A stretch of DNA of 64,000 nucleotides from an uncultured Bacteroidales bacterium (GTDB lineage: Bacteria; Bacteroidota; Bacteroidia; Bacteroidales; P3). The notes under the pieces are model-generated. The model had not been told where the DNA came from and searched no databases. It saw nothing but the letters and a program-made list of their open reading frames with translations. The stretch spans positions 117,102-181,101 of the forward strand of contig CALUHJ010000004.1 in NCBI GenBank assembly GCA_944320415.1. The letters run 5' to 3'. Made by a program: the position numbers and the translations under genes. Shown piece after piece: positions 27,820-34,698 of this stretch. Every line of letters begins with the position of its first letter. Position 1 is the stretch's first letter.

Positions 27820-27852
27820 AAAAAAGGGTTGCCTTTTACACAAAGACAACCC
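27820..27852 (-). terminator. Terminator/attenuator between rpsP and rimM
   Basis: On the minus strand GGGTTG (27852-27847) pairs with CAACCC (27831-27826), extended internally by a CTTT/AAAG pairing, and is followed by six T (27825-27820). It starts about 40 bp after rpsP and 17 bp before rimM. It would reduce rimM expression relative to rpsP. Confidence 0.65.
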
Positions 27853-27891
27853 CTCCATAATTCTTGTAATAATTCCGTAAAAGCCTCTTGC

Positions 27892-28452
27892 TTACTCTGC
27901 TGCAGGAGTTTCCTCGCTTGCAGGAGTTTCCTCTGCATTTGCAGCGGCAGCCTCTGCCTCTGCTTTCGCAGCTTCCTCAGCCGCCTTGGCCGCTTCCTCT
28001 CTCTTCTTCGCTATTGCCTCGGCTTTCGCAGCATTTATTTCGGCCTCCTTGGCCAATCTCGACTTTCTTTCGTTTCTCTCAGCCTCCATGCACGCATTCT
28101 TCTTTGCGGCAATCTTGTTCTGCTTTTCAGTCACCCATGCCTCAAACCTCTTGTCAGCAGTTTCCTGTGTGATAGCGCCCTTTTCAACGCCTATCTGCAA
28201 GTGTCTTTTCAACAAAGCACCCTTGTAAGACAATATGGCTCTTGCCGTATCGGTAGGCTGAGCTCCGTTTTTCAACCACTTGCAAGCCCTGTCCACATCC
28301 AATTCTATCGTTGCAGGGTTTGTCATTGGATTGTAAGTACCCAATTTTTCAATAAACTTTCCATCACGTGCTGCACGAGCATCCGCAATAACGATATGAT
28401 AAAAAGGCGCACCCTTCTTACCATGACGTTGCAATCTGATTTTTACTGCCAT
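27892..28452 (-). CDS. rpsP: 30S ribosomal protein S16
   Basis: A 186-aa S16. The ribosomal domain is in the first 85 residues ([20 protein letters not shown], then [22 protein letters not shown]). Residues about 110-186 form a charged, alanine-rich helical tail ending [10 protein letters not shown]16 in most bacteria is 80-90 aa; long tails of this type are common in Bacteroidota. The tail probably projects from the small subunit, and its role is unknown. Confidence 0.97.
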   Translation of the reverse strand: MAVKIRLQRHGKKGAPFYHIVIADARAARDGKFIEKLGTYNPMTNPATIELDVDRACKWLKNGAQPTDTARAILSYKGALLKRHLQIGVEKGAITQETADKRFEAWVTEKQNKIAAKKNACMEAERNERKSRLAKEAEINAAKAEAIAKKREEAAKAAEEAAKAEAEAAAANAEETPASEETPAAE

Positions 28453-28488
28453 CTGTTTTTAATTTTTAATTTTATGGTTTAGAACGTG

Positions 28489-28496
28489 CAAAATTA
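28489..28496 (-). promoter_or_regulatory. -7 box for rpsP
   Basis: Minus strand reads TAATTTTG, matching TAnnTTTG, 36 bp before the rpsP ATG at 28452. Confidence 0.6.
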
Positions 28497-28756
28497 CTTC
28501 TTTTTGTCAATACCGCAAATTTTATCCGCATAAAATTGTTCTTTACTCCTTATTACATGCAGTTTTCCAAATCGCCTTCATTCATGCGACCGAAAAACCA
28601 TTCAACACGAGTAGAACACCGGCTAAAGATATAACGGAAGTTAAACGCTTACTATACGACCCTTTTTCACGCAGTTATTTTTTTAATTTCCAAAGCTACT
28701 GATAAAGACTTGTTTACACTTGGATTTTATTATTTTCAAATCCGATATTCCAATTA
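28497..28756. other. AT-rich intergenic stretch, no gene seen
   Basis: The space between rpsP and the repeat-protein gene is about 300 bp. Apart from the rpsP -7 box I see no gene, RNA signature or strong hairpin in it. Confidence 0.5.
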
Positions 28757-29944
28757 TTATCCTTTGGAATTAGGTCTGACATAACGTGGTCCGTCTTTCT
28801 CCTCCGTATCTTCTTCAGATTTATCGTTTTCCGTATTTCTCATACCAAGAGGTGCAGGATAAGCCCTGTCGGGTTCCTTTGGAGAACCGTCTGCATTCAT
28901 GTAGTTTTGCAAAACAGAACCCTTTCCCGTAGGATAAAGCCTTCCAGGTGTAGAAGTGTCTTCTTTGTCTCCCATACCAAGAGGTTTAGGATAAGCCCTG
29001 TCGGGTTCCTTTGGAGAACCGTCTGCATTCATGTAGTTTTGCAAAATAGAACCCTTTCCCGTAGGATAAAGCCTTCCAGGTGTAGAAGTGTCTTCTTTGT
29101 CTCCCATACCAAGATGTGCAGGATAAGCCCTGTCGGGTTCCTTTGGAGAGCCGTCTGCATTCATATAATTTTGCAAAACAGAACCCTTTCCCGTAGGATA
29201 AAGCCTTCCAGGTGTAGAGGCTTTTTCTTCCGAGCCGGGTCTGACATAATGTCCACCGGAAGCAGAACTGTTTCCTTCCGAGCCGGGCCTGACATATTGC
29301 CCACCGGAAGCAGAACCGTTTCCTTCCGAGCCGGGCCTGACATATTGCCCACCGGAAGCAGAGGTATTTCCTTCTGAACCGGGTCTGACATAATGCCCAC
29401 CGGAAGCAGAACTGTTTTCTTCCGAACCGGGTCTGACATAATGCCCACCGGAAGCAGAACCGTTTCCTTCCGAGCCGGTTGACGTCTCAGAAGACGGATT
29501 CCCCAAACCGACAGAAGGCGGGATATTTCCACAAATTACCCGATGTGAAACCACCAACGAGTCCCCTTTCTCTCCTCCATTATACCAACAATCTTTTTTA
29601 CCGTTGAAAAACCAGTTCACTGTATCATCGCCCAAATTACCCGGTCTGAGCCAGCCGATGCAGATATCATCATTCCAGTCTCTGTATTCATGCTCGTATA
29701 CCAAATTGCGATCACAATGACGGATTTTTATACATATCTGCCAAAGATCAGTTGAAACGATTTTTACATTCGGCTTCATGAATTCCTTACAATACACTTG
29801 ACGTTCATTGTCCAATCCTTCTGTAGTTCCGGTGAATAATCCGTACCTTTTACTGTTATTATTTTTACATGAATACCATCCGGATACCATTAAATTATTA
29901 GACTCCAGTGTATTAAATACCCTAATCTTAATCCTCTTTGCCAT
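28757..29944 (-). CDS. Protein with two families of tandem repeats, function unknown
   Basis: A 395-aa protein with no signal peptide or membrane segment and no family I recognise. Residues 1-150 form a non-repetitive domain rich in W, C and N (KRIKIRVFNTLESNNLMVSG, then VNWFFNGKKDCWYNGG). Residues 157-236 are five 16-aa repeats of the type GSEGNGSASGGHYVRP. Residues 243-368 are three copies of a 44-aa repeat beginning STPGRLYPTG and containing NYMNADGSPKEPDRAYP. The tail ends GPRYVRPNSKG, echoing the short repeat. The N-terminal part could be a folded binding domain and the rest an extended, low-complexity stalk. It is flanked by long non-coding DNA on the 5' side. Confidence 0.75.
   Translation of the reverse strand: MAKRIKIRVFNTLESNNLMVSGWYSCKNNNSKRYGLFTGTTEGLDNERQVYCKEFMKPNVKIVSTDLWQICIKIRHCDRNLVYEHEYRDWNDDICIGWLRPGNLGDDTVNWFFNGKKDCWYNGGEKGDSLVVSHRVICGNIPPSVGLGNPSSETSTGSEGNGSASGGHYVRPGSEENSSASGGHYVRPGSEGNTSASGGQYVRPGSEGNGSASGGQYVRPGSEGNSSASGGHYVRPGSEEKASTPGRLYPTGKGSVLQNYMNADGSPKEPDRAYPAHLGMGDKEDTSTPGRLYPTGKGSILQNYMNADGSPKEPDRAYPKPLGMGDKEDTSTPGRLYPTGKGSVLQNYMNADGSPKEPDRAYPAPLGMRNTENDKSEEDTEEKDGPRYVRPNSKG
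28841..29218 (-). repeat. Tandem 132-bp repeats (about 2.9 copies) inside the repeat-protein gene
   Basis: The same sequence recurs at exactly 132-bp spacing (for example the GTCGGGTTCC segment at 28868, 29000 and 29132). The copies are nearly identical in DNA, not just in protein, which suggests recent expansion. Each encodes 44 aa. Confidence 0.9.
29237..29476 (-). repeat. Tandem 48-bp repeats (5 copies) inside the repeat-protein gene
   Basis: Units recur every 48 bp (the CCGAGCCGGG/CCGAACCGGG segment near 29230, 29278, 29326, 29374 and 29422, with a partial at 29470). Each encodes 16 aa; copies differ mainly at H/Q and at the E/G, G/S/T positions. Confidence 0.9.
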
Positions 29945-30336
29945 AACGAATGAATTTAAGAGGGGTTCTATAATTCATTTTTGTTTTTTGTTTAGGACAG
30001 CAGAACCCTTTAACTTACCTCAACAAAACCATATTTTTAAAAATCACTAATTCATTTCACAACTCAAATAAATCCAATTCTCCTGCTTTCTTTTTTTTAG
30101 GCGTACATTAAGTTGCGATTCTATCCAATTATGAGATTTTAAATCTTTTCTATTTTACAAACGAGATATTTCTTTATCAATATCTCATGATACCCACTCT
30201 GCAAAATTAAAACTTTATTTCAAAACTGCAAATATTTTCACAAATATCACAAAACAAAAATCCGACAAAATGCTTTCAGAATTCATTTGCCTCAAACCTG
30301 ACTCCAGCTATTTACTTTGTGACAAAAAAAGACATT
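29945..30336. other. AT-rich non-coding stretch with small inverted repeats
   Basis: No coding frame is convincing here. It holds an 8-bp inverted repeat GAGATATT (30163-30170)/AATATCTC (30179-30186) and a palindrome AGATTT-T-AAATCT near 30133-30145. A TAnnTTTG match at 30202-30209 on the minus strand, if used, would give the repeat-protein gene a leader of about 250 nt containing both hairpins. Confidence 0.5.
30202..30209 (-). promoter_or_regulatory. Possible distant -7 box for the repeat-protein gene
   Basis: Minus strand reads TAATTTTG. It is about 258 bp before the ATG at 29944, so its use is uncertain; no closer match was seen. Confidence 0.3.
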
Positions 30337-30407
30337 AAATTTTTCCCCCTACTGCCTCTCTCCCCCCTTAAAGGGGGAGAGTAGAGGGCTGGCACAAGGA
30401 AAAATTT
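30337..30407. repeat. Large inverted repeat / terminator after the Big_5 lipoprotein gene
   Basis: Outer arms AAATTTTTCC (30337-30346) and GGAAAAATTT (30398-30407) enclose an inner stem CTCTCCCCC (30358-30366)/GGGGGAGAG (30373-30381). It lies 3 bp after the lipoprotein gene stop on the minus strand. The C-run/G-run core looks like a small dispersed intergenic palindrome. It is likely to terminate transcription leaving the lipoprotein gene. Confidence 0.6.
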
Positions 30408-30410
30408 ATT

Positions 30411-32045
30411 TCAATGCAATTTCTTATGACTCTTTCCGACCTCCCAAGTCTCCTCCGACTGCCAGGAACGTCTGACCCTAAGAGTCTTCTCAAACGGCAA
30501 TACCTTCTCCGCTTCCCTGCCAAGACCGAAATCCGCTTTGTCCCACTTGCCGTTGCCGTTGTCGTCCATGACCATCTTCAAGTTGTAGTTACCCTCCTTC
30601 AGATAACGGAACACAACCCTGTCTTCAGCCCTGACTCCGTTCACCGTATCGGTAACCTTACCCGATTCGTCCGACAGATACAGAATGCGGTTGGTCTCAA
30701 GACAAGAAGTGTCATGCAACAGTATAACCAATTCGCCATAGTCGTCAGGCTTGGAACGATAGAAGAAATGACTGAACAAGGCATTGCCCTGCATTCTGCA
30801 GCTCTCAACCACATTGCTGTCTATCATTAGCTCGAACCTGCCCCCTTCCTTCAGGTCGGTCTCAAGCCTGAAACGCATCGCATCCCCCGTGGCTACGAAG
30901 AACACTTCCGCAGTATCCTCTCCGTCAATCATTACGGCCGGAATCCTTTCCGACAAGACCGGAACGGATGATTCTATTTCGTACGGCTTGAAAAAATCGG
31001 ACGTGTCCTTGACGACAGGTCTGAAATCAAATGTCTTCCTTTCCCTGTTTCGTCCCGAAGGGCTGTCATAAAGCGAGACCCTTTCGACAAACTCTCCGTC
31101 CCTTACCTCCATTTCAAGGCTGTCCATAACCGCCGTACCCTTTCTCCATATTGTCAACGTATCCCTGTTTGCAGAATAGCATACAAGCACATCATCCGCC
31201 GAAGGCTTCTTCACCTCTGCAATACACCCGTCATTCAATCCGCGGGCAAAGGCCACAACGGCCCTTCCGTCCGACATAATCCTTGAAGCCGACAGCTTTT
31301 GCGTCGTATCCTCATAGTCGGAATAAGAGAACAGATTGTCCTTCATTCTTTCCACCGACAGACTGTCCTTCTGATAAGGCCGAACAGGCCGGTTCGAAAA
31401 TCCTACACCCTCGGTGGGCAAATCGTATATCCTGTTCTGGTTCTTGTCCTCGAATATCAATATCCGGTACGTTCCGTCCGAAAGGTTGGAAAAGGAGAAA
31501 AAGCCCGAACTGTCGCTACGCGTTATGTAGTCCGGGATGTTTTTGCGGATATAGGCCGTGTCGGCATTTTCGTAAAGGACGACATATCTGTTCGGCACGC
31601 CCTTCAGGCTGAATGCGTCCACAACCCTGCCCTCGTATGTCAGACTGTCTATGAAGTCCCCCGTGGAAAAGGCGTAGGAAAACCTTCGCATCCGGTTGCC
31701 TTCGTTGAAGTCCTTTATCGCGTCGGAAAAGTCCAATATGTAGGTGGTGTTTTCCCTCAGAGAGTCCAATCCGCTCACCCTTACGGTCTTGAGGTATGCC
31801 TTGACCTCGGGGTTTTTCTTCAAGGGAGGCGACACGAGCAGTTTGTTCTGTATGTCGTCCAGTTCGACGTATTCGTCGAAATACAGTGTTATGTCACCTT
31901 TGGAGAAGTTGACGCTGTTAGTCTCGGGAACGCTCCTGACAAGTTTGGGAGGCGTCATATCTACCGGACCTCCCGAAGGACTGACTATCTTCGCGCAGGA
32001 AACCGCAAACACAATCAGGCACAAAAACAAACCAACTTTATTCAT
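30411..32045 (-). CDS. Lipoprotein with Big_5 (bacterial Ig-like) domain
   Basis: A 544-aa surface or periplasmic lipoprotein. The start MNKVGLFLCLIVFAVSCAK has a lipobox ending at C17. An Ig-like Big_5 domain (about 30-125) shows the family pattern PSGGPVDMTPPKLV, then DITLYFDEYVELDD and FSYAFSTGD. This N-terminal cysteine plus P-x-GG-P-x-D-x-x-PP start is typical of a conserved Bacteroidota family of unknown role. Two later segments have Ca-loop-like sequences (EDKNQNRIYD, DDNGNGKWDKADFG). ATG 32054 is in frame but overlaps the -7 box, so 32045 is chosen. Confidence 0.85.
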   Translation of the reverse strand: MNKVGLFLCLIVFAVSCAKIVSPSGGPVDMTPPKLVRSVPETNSVNFSKGDITLYFDEYVELDDIQNKLLVSPPLKKNPEVKAYLKTVRVSGLDSLRENTTYILDFSDAIKDFNEGNRMRRFSYAFSTGDFIDSLTYEGRVVDAFSLKGVPNRYVVLYENADTAYIRKNIPDYITRSDSSGFFSFSNLSDGTYRILIFEDKNQNRIYDLPTEGVGFSNRPVRPYQKDSLSVERMKDNLFSYSDYEDTTQKLSASRIMSDGRAVVAFARGLNDGCIAEVKKPSADDVLVCYSANRDTLTIWRKGTAVMDSLEMEVRDGEFVERVSLYDSPSGRNRERKTFDFRPVVKDTSDFFKPYEIESSVPVLSERIPAVMIDGEDTAEVFFVATGDAMRFRLETDLKEGGRFELMIDSNVVESCRMQGNALFSHFFYRSKPDDYGELVILLHDTSCLETNRILYLSDESGKVTDTVNGVRAEDRVVFRYLKEGNYNLKMVMDDNGNGKWDKADFGLGREAEKVLPFEKTLRVRRSWQSEETWEVGKSHKKLH

Positions 32046-32051
32046 ATTCTG

Positions 32052-32059
32052 CAAAAATA
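32052..32059 (-). promoter_or_regulatory. -7 box for the Big_5 lipoprotein gene
   Basis: Minus strand reads TATTTTTG, matching TAnnTTTG, 6 bp before ATG 32045. A near-leaderless message would result, so an undetected upstream promoter is also possible. Confidence 0.4.
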
Positions 32060-32102
32060 AATCTTTTTTTTGTCTTCATCCCTCAATACGCATTTTTATA
32101 GT

Positions 32103-32110
32103 TAACTTTG
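32103..32110 (+). promoter_or_regulatory. -7 box for the cysteine-rich membrane protein/MATE/GNAT genes
   Basis: TAACTTTG matches TAnnTTTG, 25 bp before the ATG at 32136. Confidence 0.65.
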
Positions 32111-32135
32111 CGTCCGAAAAAAAACGGGTAGTATT

Positions 32136-32858
32136 ATGAACAAGCTTATAGTTTTATTTTCTTTGCTGTGTCTGTCCGTTTCCGTAATGCAGGCACAGTG
32201 TCCTTTCGGCGGCAAGGAGAACTGCAAGGGTGAATGCGGCCGCTTCATAGATGAAAACGGTGACGGATATTGCGACAACTCAATCATTCGTTCCGCGGAA
32301 AAACCTCTTGTCGATTCCACCGACAAAAAAACGGAACAGACCAAGCAAAATGCACGGCAAAAAGATAACAAAAATGCGGCAAAGACCGACATAATGGCCA
32401 AGAAAGATACAGGCAAAGATGTGAAGAACGAACCGTCCTTTGCCGTTGAAGACAAAGCCAAAACGATTGGTACGGAAACCTTCACGGAAAAGGTGCAGGG
32501 TGAGAAGACAGAGCAGGTTCAGCCTGCGGCAGCGAATGCCAAACCATACAGGTTTGTGGGCATAAGCATCGCCACACTGCTGCTGTATTGTCTTACGAGC
32601 GTACTTGTGTTTGCAAACAAGATGAAAAAGACCACCCATAAAAAGATATGGAACGTACTGCTGCTCCTGACCTGTCTGGTTTCTTGTCTTTTGGGCTTTT
32701 TCCTCGTGATACAGATCAACTATCATTTTGCAACCGAGTGGTTGAGAAGCATACTGAAGATACACGTGGAATTCGGCATAGCGATGACAATCATAGCCGT
32801 AATACACATACTGTGGCATACGAACTATTATTCAAAAATCTTTTCACGCGGAAAATAG
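32136..32858 (+). CDS. Membrane protein with exported Cys/Asp-rich N-terminus
   Basis: A 240-aa protein. A signal peptide (to about residue 21, MQAQ) is followed by a short motif CPFGGKENCKGECGRF and the loop DENGDGYCD, a pattern I associate with Bacteroidota membrane redox or 4Fe-4S proteins. A long charged linker (about 50-130) leads to three TM helices (about 143-160, 170-192 and 205-225). The last helix and the preceding amphipathic segment hold histidines (KIHVEFG, VIHILWHTNYY) that could bind haem, as in DUF4405-like cytochrome b domains. Function is not established. It precedes a MATE transporter gene by 1 bp. Confidence 0.7.
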   Translation: MNKLIVLFSLLCLSVSVMQAQCPFGGKENCKGECGRFIDENGDGYCDNSIIRSAEKPLVDSTDKKTEQTKQNARQKDNKNAAKTDIMAKKDTGKDVKNEPSFAVEDKAKTIGTETFTEKVQGEKTEQVQPAAANAKPYRFVGISIATLLLYCLTSVLVFANKMKKTTHKKIWNVLLLLTCLVSCLLGFFLVIQINYHFATEWLRSILKIHVEFGIAMTIIAVIHILWHTNYYSKIFSRGK

Positions 32859-32859
32859 G

Positions 32860-34167
32860 GTGAACAGGCAAATACTCAGGCTGGCCGTTCCAAACATAAT
32901 AACCAACATAACCGTACCTCTTCTGGGTATGGTGGATACGGCGATAGCGGGTCATCTGGACACACGCTCCGACTCGCTAGACTACATAGGGGCAATTGCG
33001 GTGGGAACGATGATATTCAACATCATCTACTGGAACTTCGGCTTTCTGCGCATGGGCACGAGCGGTTTCACGGCACAGGCCTATGGCGCCAATGATGTCA
33101 GGGAACAGACCAACATATTGACCAGAGCATGCAGTGTGGCTTTGATTTCGGCACTGCTGCTCATCGTGCTGCAAAAACCCATATCGGTTTTGGCGGCAAG
33201 CCTCATAGAAGACAGAAACTCGGTGGTACAGCTTGCACTCACCTATTTTTTCATACGCATATGGGCTGCTCCCGCAACTCTTGGCATGTATGCGCTGAAA
33301 GGTTGGTTCATAGGCATGCAGGACTCAAGGACTCCGATGTGGATATCCATTTTGATAAACATATTGAACATAGGCTTCAGCCTGCTGTTTGTCGTCGGAT
33401 ACGGCATGAACATTGACGGTGTGGCATGGGGTACGGTAGTGGCGCAATACGGGGGACTGATTACAACTGTAGCCTTGTGGTTGAAAAAATACGGTTCTCT
33501 AAAGCGTTACATAAACATAGGTCAGGCTCTGCAATGGGACAAACTGAAAATGTTTTTCAAGGTAAACTCCGACATCTTCCTGAGAACAATATGTCTGGTA
33601 CTTGTCACGAGTTATTTCACGGTGGCCTCCTCTTCCATGCCCTATCCTACCTTGGCTGTAAACACCATACTCATGCAGCTATTCACGCTTTTCTCATATT
33701 TCATGGACGGATTCGCCTATGCGGCCGAATCGCTTTGCGGCAAGTTCAAGGGTGCGGGAGATTATGCCAACCTGAGAAAAAGCGTCTCCCAGCTATTGAA
33801 ATGGGGTGCAGGACTGAGCATGTCATTCGTGGTGCTGTATTTCTTTGGAGCAGAAAACATATTGGGCATATTGACGGACAAACAGGACATAATAGATAAA
33901 AGCGGAGACTATATCTTTTGGGTTCTGCTGATTCCGGTGACGGGTTTTGTCGCGTTTCTTTATGACGGCATACTGATAGGGATGACGGAAACAGTCCTGA
34001 TGCGCAATGCGATATTCATTGCCACCGCATTGTTTTTCGTTCTTTTCTTCAGCTTGAAGCCTTTATTGGGCAACGATGCCCTTTGGATTGGATTTATTGT
34101 TTATCTGTCTGCCAGAAGCATTTTGATGGCTGTGCTCAGCAGACGTAAAATTTTTATTCACGGATGA
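32860..34167 (+). CDS. MATE family efflux transporter
   Basis: A 435-aa, about 12-TM exporter of the MATE (multi-antimicrobial extrusion) family, DinF-like branch, driven by Na+ or H+. The N-terminal bundle signature is LAVPNIITNITVPLLGMVDTAIAGHL. The second half repeats the fold. It uses a GTG start (32860) 1 bp after the preceding stop, which suggests translational coupling. The GNAT gene overlaps its 3' end by 4 bp. Confidence 0.93.
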   Translation: MNRQILRLAVPNIITNITVPLLGMVDTAIAGHLDTRSDSLDYIGAIAVGTMIFNIIYWNFGFLRMGTSGFTAQAYGANDVREQTNILTRACSVALISALLLIVLQKPISVLAASLIEDRNSVVQLALTYFFIRIWAAPATLGMYALKGWFIGMQDSRTPMWISILINILNIGFSLLFVVGYGMNIDGVAWGTVVAQYGGLITTVALWLKKYGSLKRYINIGQALQWDKLKMFFKVNSDIFLRTICLVLVTSYFTVASSSMPYPTLAVNTILMQLFTLFSYFMDGFAYAAESLCGKFKGAGDYANLRKSVSQLLKWGAGLSMSFVVLYFFGAENILGILTDKQDIIDKSGDYIFWVLLIPVTGFVAFLYDGILIGMTETVLMRNAIFIATALFFVLFFSLKPLLGNDALWIGFIVYLSARSILMAVLSRRKIFIHG

Positions 34168-34595
34168 CGGAAATAAAAAAAACGGATTTCCATGACGCCA
34201 AAGCCATGGAAGAAGCAAAAAGGATAAGGATTGAAGTGTTCGTAAAGGAACAGAACGTGCCTTTCGAGGAAGACTGGGACGAGCTTGAAAGCGAGAACTA
34301 CCTTGCTTTCTGTGACTCCGAAGCGGTAGGAACCATGCGTTGGAGAGAAACCGAAAACAAGATAAAAATCGAAAGGGTTTGTGTTCTCAAACCGTACAGG
34401 GGAAGGAAGATAGCAGAGCGGATGTTGGAAAAGGCCTTGGAAGACATAAGGAATTCATGCCCCGGCAAAGAGGTGTTCCTGCACTCCCAACTTGCGGCAT
34501 TGAGCCTTTACAAACGTTTGGGATTCAAACAGTACGGCGAACTGTTCTACGAGGCTGAAATACCTCATTACGCAATGCGGCTGGAAAAGGAATAA
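34164..34595 (+). CDS. GNAT family N-acetyltransferase
   Basis: A 143-aa acetyltransferase with the ElaA/YjcF-like layout. The N-terminal IRIEVFVKEQNVPFEEDWDE segment, the acetyl-CoA loop at VLKPYRGRKIAERML and the C-terminal SLYKRLGFKQYGE motif are present. The substrate is unknown. It overlaps the MATE gene by ATGA and is cotranscribed with it. Confidence 0.88.
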   Translation: MTEIKKTDFHDAKAMEEAKRIRIEVFVKEQNVPFEEDWDELESENYLAFCDSEAVGTMRWRETENKIKIERVCVLKPYRGRKIAERMLEKALEDIRNSCPGKEVFLHSQLAALSLYKRLGFKQYGELFYEAEIPHYAMRLEKE

Positions 34596-34638
34596 TTTTT
34601 TTTACGGCTTATATTTCGCGCGGTATGATAAATTTAAC

Positions 34639-34646
34639 TACCTTTG
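34639..34646 (+). promoter_or_regulatory. -7 box for yidC
   Basis: TACCTTTG matches TAnnTTTG, 52 bp before the yidC ATG at 34699. Confidence 0.6.
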
Positions 34647-34698
34647 CAGCTTTCCAAAATTAAAAAAACACTGATACGCAAAACAAATTAGGCAGACA

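Noticed and set aside
28841..29476. Regular repeats resembling a second CRISPR array
   Set aside because: Units are directly adjacent with no spacers, are multiples of three, and encode a continuous protein frame.
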